A program made the translations under genes and the position numbers. Positions 34,065 through 43,204 of a stretch of 64,000 nucleotides of DNA are shown one piece after another (the first letter of the stretch is position 1; the number at the start of each line of letters is the position of its first letter). The notes beneath the pieces are model-generated. The model was given only the letters and a program-made list of their open reading frames with translations. It had not been told where the DNA came from and searched no databases. This stretch comes from an uncultured Clostridia bacterium (lineage in GTDB: Bacteria > Bacillota > Clostridia > Oscillospirales > Oscillospiraceae), in NCBI GenBank assembly GCA_947383645.1, contig CANDEH010000003.1, positions 20,691-84,690 on the forward strand, in the 5' to 3' direction.

Positions 34065-35414
34065 ATGATGCGTATACAGAATGAGTATTTAAACGGCCTG
34101 ATGGAGCGGGTCGTGGAGCGGAATCCGGCGGAGCCGGAGTTTCACCAGGCGGTGGGGGAGGTTCTGGAGAGCCTGGTCCCCGTGGTGGAGGCCCGGCCGG
34201 AGTTCATCACCGAGGGGGTCATGGACTGCCTGGTGGAGCCGGAGCGGATTATCAAGTTCCGGGTGCCCTGGGAGGACGAGCAGGGGAGGATCCACGTGAA
34301 CCGGGGCTTCCGGGTGCAGTTCAACTCCGCTATCGGTCCCTACAAGGGGGGGCTGCGGTTCCACCCCAGCGTGTACGAGGGGATCATCAAGTTCCTGGGG
34401 TTCGAGCAGATCTTTAAGAACAGCCTCACCGGCCTCCCCATCGGCGGCGGCAAGGGGGGCAGCGACTTCGACCCCAAGGGGAAGACCAATCTGGAGGTTA
34501 TGCGCTTCTGTCAGAGCTTTATGACGGAGCTGTTCAAGTATATCGGGCCGGACACCGACGTGCCCGCCGGGGACATCGGCGTGGGCGGCCGGGAGATCGG
34601 CTACCTCTTCGGCCAGTACAAGCGCCTGCGCAACGAGTTTACCGGGGTCCTCACCGGCAAGGGCATCACCTACGGCGGCTCCCTGGCCCGGACGGAGGCC
34701 ACCGGCTACGGCCTGTGTTACTTCACCGACTGCATGCTGCGGGATGCGGGGCGGAGCTTCGAGGGGGCCACGGTGGTGATCTCCGGCAGCGGCAATGTGG
34801 CCATCTACGCCTGCGAAAAGGCCGCGGAGCTGGGGGCCAGGGTGGTGGCCATGAGCGACTCCGGCGGGTATATCTACGACAGGGACGGCATCGACCTGGC
34901 CTGCGTCAAGCAGCTCAAGGAGGTGGAGCGGAAGCGGATCTCCGCCTATGTGGATACCCACCCCGCCGCGGAGTACCACGCCGGGTGCCGGGACATCTGG
35001 AATATCCCCTGCCACATCGCCCTGCCCTGCGCCACACAGAACGAGCTGGACGAGAGCGCCGCCAAAGCCCTGATCGCAAACGGCTGCTTCGCCGTGGCCG
35101 AGGGGGCCAACATGCCCTCCACGCCGGAGGCCATCGCGGCCCTCCAGGCGGCAGGGGTCCTCTTCGCCCCGGCCAAGGCGGCCAACGCCGGCGGCGTGGC
35201 CACCTCCGCGCTGGAGATGAGCCAGAACTCCATGCGCTTCTACTGGACCTTCGAGGAGGTGGACGAGCACCTGAGGAAGATCATGCGGGACCTCTACCGC
35301 AGCGCCAGCGCCGCCGCCGAGCAGTACGGCAGCCCGGGCAATTTAGTGGCGGGGGCCAACATCGCCGGCTTCCTGAAGGTGGGCGAGTCCATGCTGGCTT
35401 ACGGAATCGTATAA
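34065..35414 (+). CDS. gdhA: Glutamate dehydrogenase (catalytically complete copy)
   Basis: 449 residues, hexameric GDH family (small type I). Interconverts glutamate and 2-oxoglutarate plus ammonium. All key residues by homology to Clostridium symbiosum GDH are present: substrate lysine in GPYKGGLRFHPS (K94), K118 in FKNSL, catalytic K130 in GGGKGGSDFDPKGK, the aspartate in DVPAGDIGVG and the serine in ATSALEMSQNS. Dinucleotide fold: SGSGNVAIYACEKAAELGA. Double ATG; the first, at 34,065, is well spaced from GGAGG. Followed after 15 nt by a paralogue in the same transcript. Confidence 0.97.
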   Translation: MMRIQNEYLNGLMERVVERNPAEPEFHQAVGEVLESLVPVVEARPEFITEGVMDCLVEPERIIKFRVPWEDEQGRIHVNRGFRVQFNSAIGPYKGGLRFHPSVYEGIIKFLGFEQIFKNSLTGLPIGGGKGGSDFDPKGKTNLEVMRFCQSFMTELFKYIGPDTDVPAGDIGVGGREIGYLFGQYKRLRNEFTGVLTGKGITYGGSLARTEATGYGLCYFTDCMLRDAGRSFEGATVVISGSGNVAIYACEKAAELGARVVAMSDSGGYIYDRDGIDLACVKQLKEVERKRISAYVDTHPAAEYHAGCRDIWNIPCHIALPCATQNELDESAAKALIANGCFAVAEGANMPSTPEAIAALQAAGVLFAPAKAANAGGVATSALEMSQNSMRFYWTFEEVDEHLRKIMRDLYRSASAAAEQYGSPGNLVAGANIAGFLKVGESMLAYGIV

Positions 35415-35429
35415 AAAGGGGGTGAGCGG

Positions 35430-36773
35430 ATGAACGACTATATCGCCCGCGTATCGGAGAATCTGGCCAGGACCTACCCCAACGAGGAGGAGTATCTCCA
35501 GTGCGTGAACTCCTGGCTGGAGATGATCGCCCCGGCGGCGGAGGATCCCCGGTATGAGAAGCTGGACCTCATCACCCGCATGGTGGAGCCGGAGCGGATG
35601 TTCTCCTTCCTGATCCCCTGGGTGGACGACCGGGGCCTCACCCACACCAACCACGGCTACCGGGTCCAGTTCAACAGCGCCATCGGCCCCTACAAGGGGG
35701 GCCTGCGGCTCCACCCGGGGGTGAACCCCTCGGTGGTGAAGTTTTTGGGCTTTGAGCAAACCTACAAGAACGCTCTCACCGGCCTCCCCATCGGCGGGGC
35801 CGCCGGCGGCGCGGACTTCGACCCCCGTGGGAAGTCCAAGCGGGAGATCATGCGCTTCTGCCAGAGCTTCATGTACGCCCTCTACCGCTACATCGGTGCG
35901 GACACCGACGTGCCCGCCGGGGATATCGGCGTGGGCAGCCGGGAGGTGGGCTGGCTCTACGGGGCCTATAAAAAGGTCACCGGCCGGGCGGAGAGCTCCG
36001 CCCTCACCGGCAAGGGGCTGACCTACGGCGGCAGCCGCATCCGCCAGGAGGCGGCGGGCTTCGGCGTGGTGTACTTCCTGGGGCGGATGCTGGAGCACCA
36101 GGGTACCACCCTGGAGGGCAAGCGCCTGGTCGTCTCCGGCTTTGGCAACATGAGCTGGGGCGTCTGCCGCAAGGCGGCGGAGCTGGGGGCCAGAGTGGTG
36201 ACCCTCTCCGGCCCCGACGGCTATATCTTCGACGGCGACGGCGTGGCCACCCAGGAGAAGTACGACTTCCTGGTGCAGATGCGCTACAGCGGGGAGGACC
36301 GGGTGGAGGCCTACGCGGAGCGGTTCGGCGTGGAGTTCTACCCCGGCAAAAAGCCCTGGGAGGTCCCCGGCGACGCGGTGCTGCCCTGCGCCACCCAGAA
36401 CGAGCTGAACGTGGAGGACGCGGTGCACATCATCGCCAACAACGTGCGCTACTACGTGGAGGGGGCCAACATGCCCGCCACCGCGGACGCGCTGAAGCTC
36501 CTGCGGCTCAGTCCCAAGATTTTCACGGCGGGGGCCAAGGCCAGCGGGTCCGGCGGCGTGGCGGTGTCGGCCCTGGAGATGGCCCAGAACGCCGTGCGCT
36601 ACAGCTGGTCCAGAAGAGAGGTGGATGAGAAGCTGCGGGGGATTATGAGCGCCATCTACGACGCCTCCGTGGCCGCCGCCGAGGAGTACGGCCTGGGGTA
36701 CGACCTCATCGCCGGCAACGATATCGCGGCTTTTAAGCGGATCTCCGAGGCGATGATCGCCCAGGGACTGTAA
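35430..36773 (+). CDS. Glutamate dehydrogenase paralogue lacking the catalytic lysine
   Basis: 447 residues, clear GDH fold. It keeps the lysines in GPYKGGLRLHPG and YKNALTG, the aspartate of DVPAGDIGVGS and the Rossmann motif SGFGNMSWGVCRKAAELGA. But the universal GGGKGGSDFDP becomes GGAAGGADFDP, so the catalytic lysine is Ala125 (codon GCC, 35,802-35,804). The AANAGG stretch before the substrate serine is also altered to ASGSGG. Known: mutating this lysine in clostridial GDH nearly abolishes activity. Inferred: a pseudoenzyme, perhaps a regulatory subunit in mixed hexamers with the upstream GdhA, or an enzyme with another reaction. AGGGGGTGAG site, intact frame, normal codon use, so not a decaying pseudogene. 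Confidence 0.92.
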   Translation: MNDYIARVSENLARTYPNEEEYLQCVNSWLEMIAPAAEDPRYEKLDLITRMVEPERMFSFLIPWVDDRGLTHTNHGYRVQFNSAIGPYKGGLRLHPGVNPSVVKFLGFEQTYKNALTGLPIGGAAGGADFDPRGKSKREIMRFCQSFMYALYRYIGADTDVPAGDIGVGSREVGWLYGAYKKVTGRAESSALTGKGLTYGGSRIRQEAAGFGVVYFLGRMLEHQGTTLEGKRLVVSGFGNMSWGVCRKAAELGARVVTLSGPDGYIFDGDGVATQEKYDFLVQMRYSGEDRVEAYAERFGVEFYPGKKPWEVPGDAVLPCATQNELNVEDAVHIIANNVRYYVEGANMPATADALKLLRLSPKIFTAGAKASGSGGVAVSALEMAQNAVRYSWSRREVDEKLRGIMSAIYDASVAAAEEYGLGYDLIAGNDIAAFKRISEAMIAQGL

Positions 36774-36880
36774 GGGCGCGGCCGCGTTGGGCGGCAGGAA
36801 GATGCTGGAGATGCGGAAGAGGAGGCCGAAACTGGTCTCCTCTTCCTGCTCCGCACGGTTGTCCCCTTGCCCCCGAAAAT

Positions 36881-36930
36881 AAGAGCAGGTACTGACCGGG
36901 ATTCTGTCCTGTCAGTACCTGCTCTTTTTT
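36881..36930. terminator. Terminator between the gdh pair and the SLH gene
   Basis: AAGAGCAGGTACTGAC (36,881-36,896) pairs with its complement ending at 36,926, followed by T6. Read from the other side the stem is followed by TTATTTT, so it serves both convergent genes. The rest of 36,774-37,088 shows no gene. Confidence 0.85.
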
Positions 36931-37088
36931 ACGGTGAAAGTGTTTTTGCGGTGGATGCCACAGGAGGCGAGGCGCTGCTTGCCGGCACTCTGCCGCTCCG
37001 TCCGGTGTGACGCTGCCGCCGGTCTCCCGCGTTTTCCGGGTGCACCGCCCCTGCCGCCGGCACACCCGGCGGCATGCGCCCTATCCGG

Positions 37089-40000
37089 TTACTTCTCCAG
37101 GAAGTTTTTTATCATCTGCGCGGCCTCGGCCCTGGTGGCGGTGTCCTTGGGGGCCAGTATGCCGCTCCCCTTGCCGCGCAGAATGCCCCGGTCCACCGCC
37201 CAGCGCAGGGCGTCGGCGGCCCAGGGGCTGACCTGGTCCGCGTCATCGAAGGGCAGGAGCAGGTTGGGGGGCGCGGGGCGGCCGGCGTACCGCCAGAGCA
37301 TCACCGCCAGCTGTTCCCGGGTGATGGGGTCGCCGGGGCCGAACTGCCTGCTGCTGTAGCCGTTGATGATGCTGTTGGCGGCGGCCCAGTTCACCGCGCC
37401 GGCGTACCACGCGTTCTCCCTCACGTCGTCAAAGCCGCTGTCAAGGTTCTGGCCGGGGTTATTCTCCAGATTGTGGAGAACCGCCGCCAGCATGGCGCGG
37501 CTCATGGGCAGGGAGGGGCTGAAGGTATCGGGGGCGGTGCCGGAGAACAGCTCCCGGGCGCTGACGAAGGCCGCCGCGTCCGCCGCCCAGTGGGTCCCGG
37601 GCAGGTCGGAGAAGGTCCTGCCGCGCTCCGCCAGCTTCACCACGGCGGAGCCCTCCACCGTCAGGACCACGCCGTTTTCCGTGGGGACGGATTTGCGCAC
37701 CACCGTCTCCGTGCCGTCCGGTGCGACGATTACCGCCACGGTGCCGGGGGTGACCTTCTCCGCCGGGATCTCCACCTCCGCGCTGCCGCCGCCCTTCACG
37801 GTGATTTTTATCCCGGTGTCCCTGTCGATGACCGCAGGCAGGGTGGCGGACTTCACTCCGCCGGGGATGCTGGCCTCGGCGGAGGTTACGCTGCCCTTCC
37901 TGTCCGTCACCACAGTGACGCTGGTGCCGTCCGGCGCCCTGGTGGTCGCGGTTACCGTCCCGGCAGTTGGGTCAGTGGTTGTGGTGGTAGTGGTGCCGTC
38001 GGGATTTTTGGTGGTAGTGGTGGTGAGGGATCCGCCGCCGGTTCCCCCGCCGGATCCCCCGCTGCCGGAGGAGCCGCCGGAGGCGGATGTAACGGTGACC
38101 GTGCAGAAGGCGGTAAAGCTCCCGTCTGCCGTTGTGACTGTAATCACGGCTGTGCCCGCGCCCTTGGCCGTAACCTGGCCGGAGGCGTCCACTTCCGCCA
38201 CGGCGGGATTGCTGGAGGTCCAGACGACGGCCCTGTTGTCCGCATTTTCGGGGGCGACAGAGGCGGTGAGGTGGCTGCAGCCGCCCGGGGACAGGGTCAG
38301 CGTGGAGGCGCTCAGCGTCACGCCGGTGGGATGGATTGCGGGAATGGCCGCGAAGGTCTCCACGTTGGCGAGCAGCATACTGCCGTCCGCCTCCGGGGCG
38401 GCGGGGAGGGTCAGCTCTTGTCCCTGATAGGTGACGCTGGCCAGCTTTCCGTCGCCTAAGCGGAAGCCCGGTTTGGGAGCCAGCCGGATGCTGGCGCTGT
38501 AGGCCACCTCGGGCCGAAAGGCTGCGTCCGCCGGGGTCCAGATGACCTCGGCGGTGCAGATGTTGCCGCCGCTTACGGACAGGGTTTTCACGGGGACCTC
38601 GCCCCGCGCCGGGGCTGTGATCTCACCGTCAAGGGCGATCTGCGCCCCGGTGACGATGTAGGACATGGAGTCGGGCTTGTCCCTGAGGGAGATGCCGTAA
38701 AAGCTCTCCTTATAGTTCTCCGTGCCGTGGAATATGGCCTGAAGACCGCTTTCACGGCTGGCCCAGAGGTTGTCGTCCACGGGCAGGGTGAAGCGGGCCT
38801 CGCCGCTGGCATCCGTCACCGCCGTGGCGAAGGTCTGGAGTCCGCTGACGCCGCCCCGGACCTCCAGGGTCTGACCGGGGACGGGGTCCTGGCCCTCGGA
38901 CCGCAGGCCCATGGTGATGGTCATGGTCTCGCCGTACTGATAGGAGGGCCTGTCAAAGTGCGGCGTGGGGTAGATGTCGGTGGCCTTCTGCTCCGTACCC
39001 TCCTTCACCTGGATGCCGGTTCCGTCCTCCGTTTTGGTCAGGTAGAAGCCCGTATCCCTGGAGGAGAAGCAGGAGGCGGAGTCCAGCGCCGTGATGCCGG
39101 CGCCCTGGAACAAAAGGGTGTTCCCCCATGTGTCCGCCCAGCCGCCGCCGGTGTGCCCGACCTTGATTTTGGAGCTGCCGGGGATCTGGACGGAGGAGGT
39201 CACTTCCACTGGCAGGGCGGCCTGCTCGGAGACGCCCTTTCTGAACAGAACCGTTCCGCTGCCAGCCAGCGTTCCCAGGGAGGTGGTTCCGCCGGCGGCC
39301 GGAATCACCACTGTGCCGGCGTCGCTTACCTCCAGACGGTTCAACGTCATGGGAGAACGAAGTGAAAAGGAGCCGGATTCCACGGTGAGGTTGTCAATCC
39401 CGTACAGACCAAAATCATAATTCTGGTCCGTGTTGGCGTCGCCAAAGACCTGAACGGCTGTAGTCCCCGCGACCCCCTCGCCGTTCACACCCGCCAGACG
39501 CGGCCTGATGATGCCGCTGCTGTCGCAGGCCGCGTGGACCTCAAAGACGGCGGAGCTTACCGTGGAGGCGTCGTTAAGGGGATTTTTGGCAAAAAAGGAT
39601 CCCTGATACAGACCGTTGTCCCCCGGGGGGTCGCAGCTTTCTCCGATGATGATCTCTACCGTGTCCACCTGGTCGTTCCAGCCGCTGCCGCTGACGAATG
39701 CAGCCTGGCCGCCCGGCGCGGGGCCCGCGGCGTGGAACTCCACAAGGGCAGTCCCCACGCTGCCGCCGTAGCCGCCGCCGTAGACCTCTATGTACCCGTC
39801 CGCCTGGCCCATGAATTTCACGTGGGTGCTGGTACAGGCGCAGCCGCCATTGCCGCCGCCGTAGATCCATCCCGCGTCGCCGCCGTTGAAGACGACCTCC
39901 GTACTGGACACCGTGCCGGCGTAGCCGCCGCCATAGACGGCGCCCAGGTCGGCGCTGGGGTCGGAGATTTTCTGTCCCCAGACCTTTGCCCCGCTGTTGA

Positions 40001-40469
40001 CAGTCACATGGGCGGTTCCGGTGACCTCGGACTGGTTGCCGCCGCCGAAGACCCAGCCCACCGTGCCGCCGTCAAGGACGATATTGGTGTTGCCCTCTAA
40101 TACATCGCCGAAACTGCCGCCGTAGATTTCCTTGACAGTTCCGCTCTCCATGACGATAGAGGCGCCGCCTGTATGGCTGTTTCCGCTGTCATACCAGCCG
40201 CCGTAGACCGCATGGCTGCTGACATCCGTATCCCCGGAGAGCAGGTTTCCTTCCGTGTCGTAGATACTGGTAATGGATCCATTCTGCCTGATTACAATGG
40301 GGACGCCCTGGGCGAAGACAAAGTATTGGTAGGCCATATTGATATCCCCCGGCGCAGCCCGGAGATCCGGGACGGAGCCGTCCGGATCTTCCGCCGCCCA
40401 CGCGGTCCCCGGCAGCAGGTTCAGGCACAGAGCCAGAATTGCCAGCAGGCTGAACACACTTTTCCTCAT
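37089..40469 (-). CDS. Secreted SLH-anchored surface protein with Ig-like domain
   Basis: 1,126 residues. Sec signal peptide (MRKSVFSLLAILALCLNLLPGTAWA). Residues ~60-330 are Gly-rich repeats with GGG(Y/N)GG...V and T-x-V-x-(F/L)-x-G-G patterns, as in right-handed beta-helix passenger proteins. Then come beta domains, a Big2 domain (~712-790), a Thr-rich linker (~810-836), and three SLH domains (~955-1,126) for wall attachment. The linker-plus-SLH part (TVAVIV..DGTETVVRKSV..., LNNYLEN-like ends) resembles that of the giant protein at the left edge. Inferred adhesin or stalk protein. Confidence 0.9.
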   Translation of the reverse strand: MRKSVFSLLAILALCLNLLPGTAWAAEDPDGSVPDLRAAPGDINMAYQYFVFAQGVPIVIRQNGSITSIYDTEGNLLSGDTDVSSHAVYGGWYDSGNSHTGGASIVMESGTVKEIYGGSFGDVLEGNTNIVLDGGTVGWVFGGGNQSEVTGTAHVTVNSGAKVWGQKISDPSADLGAVYGGGYAGTVSSTEVVFNGGDAGWIYGGGNGGCACTSTHVKFMGQADGYIEVYGGGYGGSVGTALVEFHAAGPAPGGQAAFVSGSGWNDQVDTVEIIIGESCDPPGDNGLYQGSFFAKNPLNDASTVSSAVFEVHAACDSSGIIRPRLAGVNGEGVAGTTAVQVFGDANTDQNYDFGLYGIDNLTVESGSFSLRSPMTLNRLEVSDAGTVVIPAAGGTTSLGTLAGSGTVLFRKGVSEQAALPVEVTSSVQIPGSSKIKVGHTGGGWADTWGNTLLFQGAGITALDSASCFSSRDTGFYLTKTEDGTGIQVKEGTEQKATDIYPTPHFDRPSYQYGETMTITMGLRSEGQDPVPGQTLEVRGGVSGLQTFATAVTDASGEARFTLPVDDNLWASRESGLQAIFHGTENYKESFYGISLRDKPDSMSYIVTGAQIALDGEITAPARGEVPVKTLSVSGGNICTAEVIWTPADAAFRPEVAYSASIRLAPKPGFRLGDGKLASVTYQGQELTLPAAPEADGSMLLANVETFAAIPAIHPTGVTLSASTLTLSPGGCSHLTASVAPENADNRAVVWTSSNPAVAEVDASGQVTAKGAGTAVITVTTADGSFTAFCTVTVTSASGGSSGSGGSGGGTGGGSLTTTTTKNPDGTTTTTTTDPTAGTVTATTRAPDGTSVTVVTDRKGSVTSAEASIPGGVKSATLPAVIDRDTGIKITVKGGGSAEVEIPAEKVTPGTVAVIVAPDGTETVVRKSVPTENGVVLTVEGSAVVKLAERGRTFSDLPGTHWAADAAAFVSARELFSGTAPDTFSPSLPMSRAMLAAVLHNLENNPGQNLDSGFDDVRENAWYAGAVNWAAANSIINGYSSRQFGPGDPITREQLAVMLWRYAGRPAPPNLLLPFDDADQVSPWAADALRWAVDRGILRGKGSGILAPKDTATRAEAAQMIKNFLEK

Positions 40470-40515
40470 TCAAATCGTCCTCCCATATGTCTGTTTTCCA
40501 AGGGGCAGAGGGAAT

Positions 40516-40558
40516 CGGCTTCCCCCGGGGGAAGCCGTACAGGGGTATACCCCTGTAC
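40516..40558. repeat. Two abutting perfect 22-bp palindromes in the SLH leader
   Basis: The first palindrome (40,516-40,537, half-site CGGCTTCCCCC) has no loop. The second (40,537-40,558, half-site GTACAGGGGTA) starts at its last base. They sit in the predicted 5' UTR of the SLH gene, 47-90 nt before its start. Confidence 0.75.
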
Positions 40559-40621
40559 GAAGAGCCTTTGCAAGCGTAAAAGATCATCAACCGCTGCATC
40601 CGGTCATTAAAAAGCAAAAAA

Positions 40622-40651
40622 AGTATACCACCCGCCACTTCCCCATTTCAA
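40622..40651 (-). promoter_or_regulatory. Promoter of the SLH surface gene
   Basis: Minus strand TTGAAA (40,651-40,646), 18 nt, TATACT (40,627-40,622), giving a leader of about 145 nt that includes the twin palindromes. GGGAGGA lies before the ATG. Confidence 0.65.
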
Positions 40652-40710
40652 GCAAACCGGCACGAGTTGCGGTTTTGCGGCCCAAATTGTATGGCGGCGG
40701 CGGGAGAGAT

Positions 40711-40919
40711 ATGGTATAATAGCCGCAGAGCGGCTATTATATTTTGATTCGAGCCATTTTTCTCGCCCCTTGCGGGGCAGCCGAAAAAATTGGCTCATTA
40801 TACCATTCCAGCTTCGCTTCCATGGCATAATAGCCGCAAGGCGGCTATTATAGTTTGATTTGAGCCATTTTTCTCGCCTCTTGCGGGGCAGCCGAAGAAT
40901 TGGCTCTTTGTACCATTCC
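40711..40919. repeat. Two tandem 99-bp copies of a three-stem palindromic element
   Basis: Copies at 40,711-40,809 and about 40,821-40,919, offset by 111 bp and largely identical. Each has an outer stem (ATGGTATAAT/ATTATACCAT in copy 1), a hairpin ATAATAGCCGC/GCGGCTATTAT, and a second hairpin GAGCCA...TTGGCTC with an inner GCCCC/GGGGC. They occupy the gap between the SLH promoter and the divergent two-component system. Confidence 0.8.
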
Positions 40920-40971
40920 GGTTCCGTTTTCACAGTATGACAGGGCCGGAGACTTGAAGGGGGGTGACCGC

Positions 40972-41700
40972 ATGCGCGTCGCGGTTGTGGACGACTGCGC
41001 CGCCGACCGGCTTTGGCTGGCCGGGGAGCTGGAGACCCTGCTGGCCGACCGGCGGCTGGAGGGGACGGTGACGGCCTTTGAGAGCGGGGAGAATTTTCTG
41101 GCACAGGCCCAAATCAGGCGGTTCGATCTGGCCTTTCTGGACATCTACATGGCGGGACTGGGGGGCGTGGAGACGGCGGAGCGTCTGCGGACCTTCGACC
41201 CGGACTGCCTGCTGGTCTTCTCCACCTCCTCCCGGGACCACGCCCTGGAGGGCTACCGGGTCCAGGCGGTGCAGTATCTGGTAAAGCCCTGCCAGACGTC
41301 GGATCTGGAGCGGCTCTTCGGCCAGCTGGACCGGCTGCTCCCTGCCCGGGAGAAGTATGTGGAGCTGCGCGCGGGGCGGCAGACCGTCCGCCTGCGCCTG
41401 CGGGATATCCTGTGGGCGGAGCACTTCCAGCACCAGGTGCGCCTCCACACCGCCGGGGGCGGGATGCTGTCCACCCGGCTCACCTTCGGGGAGTTCGCCG
41501 CCCTTCTCTCCTCCGATTCCAGGTTCTTTGTCTGCGGTCGGGGCCTGCTGGTCAATCTGGACCACGCCGCCGACTTCGACGGGCGGGACTTCCGCCTGTC
41601 CGACAGCACCCGCCTCCCTGTCAGCCGGGACCTGACCGGCAGGGCCAAGATCGCATTCTGTGACCGGCTGTTTCACCAGGGAAAGGGGGCGGTCCTGTGA
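40972..41700 (+). CDS. AgrA-like response regulator (REC-LytTR)
   Basis: 242 residues. Receiver domain with acidic pair D8/D9, phospho-acceptor D57 (LAFLDIYM) and the conserved lysine in YLVKPC. It is followed by a LytTR DNA-binding domain (from ~135: YVELRAGRQTVRLRLRDILWAEHFQHQVRLHT...FFVCGRGLLVNLDHA). LytTR regulators bind paired direct repeats upstream of secretion, bacteriocin or quorum genes. The ATG has GGGGGGTGA upstream and overlaps the kinase gene at its end. Target unknown; the neighbouring SLH gene is a candidate. Confidence 0.93.
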   Translation: MRVAVVDDCAADRLWLAGELETLLADRRLEGTVTAFESGENFLAQAQIRRFDLAFLDIYMAGLGGVETAERLRTFDPDCLLVFSTSSRDHALEGYRVQAVQYLVKPCQTSDLERLFGQLDRLLPAREKYVELRAGRQTVRLRLRDILWAEHFQHQVRLHTAGGGMLSTRLTFGEFAALLSSDSRFFVCGRGLLVNLDHAADFDGRDFRLSDSTRLPVSRDLTGRAKIAFCDRLFHQGKGAVL

Positions 41701-43016
41701 CGAGCGCGGCGCCGCACCCGCTCCAGCCGGTTTTGGAGCTGACCGTCTTTTTCCCGGCCGCCTTTCTCTGCTTCCTGGCCACCGCAGACCATCTGCGCTT
41801 CAAGGCGCGCACGCTGGCGCTGATCGCGGTCCCGGCCCTGACGCTGGTGTGCCTTCTGGGCGGCTGGCTGTGCTGGCGTATGTACTGGCCGGTCACAGTG
41901 GTGCTGCTGCCGCTCCTGGCGGTCCTGGGCGCGGCCTTCTGCCGGGTGGTGACGCTGCCCGTCTGGAAATCTGTCAGCATCTTCCTGGGGGTGTGCGGCG
42001 TCTGGTCCTGCCTGAGCGGACTGGCCGTGACCGCCAACGCCGCCCTCAGCCCCGACAGCAAAAACACCCCCTGGCTGTGCTGCGCGGCGGGGTTGATTCA
42101 GCTGGCGCTGTGCTGCGCCGAGGCGGCGCTGGTCTGGTACCCCGCCACCCACGCCGTGCGCCGCCTGCTGCGGGAGGAGGCAATCGTCCGCACCTGGTAT
42201 GTCTTCTGGATTCTTCCGGTGGTGTTTCTGTTTTTCAGTCTGCTGCTCCTCCCCGAACAGGGGGAGGACTTGCAGGGTGGGCGGCTGCTGTCCATTTACC
42301 TTGTGCTGTCCCTGCTGAATCTGGGGCTGCTGCACCTGTTTTACCTGCTGTTCTACCTGATGGCCCGGGAGCTGAACGCCAATGTCAGCCTTCGGCGGGA
42401 GAACCAGTTTCTCCAGATGCAGACCGCCCAGTATGAGACCCTGCGCACCGCCATCGAGGAGACCCGCCGGGCCCGCCACGACCTGCGCCACCACTTCGGC
42501 GTCCTGTCCGCCCTGGCGGAGCGGGGAGCCTGGGAGGAGCTGAGGGGCTATCTGGCCGAGGTGTCGGACGGCGTCCCCGCCGACGAGCTGAACCTGTGTG
42601 AGAACCGGGCGGTGGACGGCGTGGCGGGGCGGTACTCCGCCCTGAGCCGGCAGGAGGGCATCCCCTTCCACTGTGAATTGAAGCTGCCCCCCGTTCTGCC
42701 GGTGCCGGAGATGGACGTGTGCGTGGTGCTGCAGAATCTGCTGGAGAATGCCCTGGAGGCCGGCCGCCGGGCGGAGGGACCCCGGTATATCCGCCTGAAG
42801 GCCTCTCTCCGCGGGGACAATCTGGTTCTGCTCACCGTGGAGAACCCCTACAGCGGCCAGCTGGTGGAGAAGGAGGGCGTGCTCCAGTCCACCAAGCGGT
42901 CAGGGGCCGGGGTGGGGCTTCAGTCCGTGGCCCATATCGCCGAAAAGAGCGGGGGCTACTGCCGGTTTCTCTACGGAGACGGTGTGTTCATCGCCAATGT
43001 GATGCTGCGGGGATAA
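41697..43016 (+). CDS. AgrC-like sensor histidine kinase (GHKL)
   Basis: 439 residues. Six to seven membrane helices to about residue 225, a short coiled segment, then the HPK10-type phospho-acceptor region RRARHDLRHHFGVL and a GHKL ATPase domain with N box VVLQNLLENALEAG and G box SGAGVGLQSVAHIAEKSGG. GTG start at 41,697 overlaps the regulator stop (GTGA). No agrB/agrD-like peptide genes are adjacent, so the signal may be encoded elsewhere or be non-peptide. Confidence 0.92.
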   Translation: MTSAAPHPLQPVLELTVFFPAAFLCFLATADHLRFKARTLALIAVPALTLVCLLGGWLCWRMYWPVTVVLLPLLAVLGAAFCRVVTLPVWKSVSIFLGVCGVWSCLSGLAVTANAALSPDSKNTPWLCCAAGLIQLALCCAEAALVWYPATHAVRRLLREEAIVRTWYVFWILPVVFLFFSLLLLPEQGEDLQGGRLLSIYLVLSLLNLGLLHLFYLLFYLMARELNANVSLRRENQFLQMQTAQYETLRTAIEETRRARHDLRHHFGVLSALAERGAWEELRGYLAEVSDGVPADELNLCENRAVDGVAGRYSALSRQEGIPFHCELKLPPVLPVPEMDVCVVLQNLLENALEAGRRAEGPRYIRLKASLRGDNLVLLTVENPYSGQLVEKEGVLQSTKRSGAGVGLQSVAHIAEKSGGYCRFLYGDGVFIANVMLRG

Positions 43017-43045
43017 AACAAAAATAGAAAAACTGGAATTAATTC

Positions 43046-43074
43046 TTGACAAGAGGGATATACTGTGGTATCCT
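43046..43074 (+). promoter_or_regulatory. tRNA operon promoter
   Basis: TTGACA (43,046-43,051), 17 nt, TATCCT (43,069-43,074), 18 nt before tRNA-Leu. Confidence 0.8.
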
Positions 43075-43091
43075 AAGCAATGCCGATATCT

Positions 43092-43178
43092 GCCGGTGTG
43101 GTGGAATTGGTAGACACAAGGGACTTAAAATCCCTCGGTAGCGATACCGTACCGGTTCGAGCCCGGTCACCGGCACCA
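43092..43178 (+). tRNA. tRNA-Leu (anticodon TAA)
   Basis: 87 nt with encoded CCA. Acceptor GCCGGTG/CACCGGC, long variable arm (CGGTAGCGATACCG), TTCGAGC T-loop. Anticodon TAA at 43,126-43,128 in loop CTTAAAA. Confidence 0.97.
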
Positions 43179-43204
43179 TCGGATTTTGTCCCTGTTGTAA
43201 ATAT

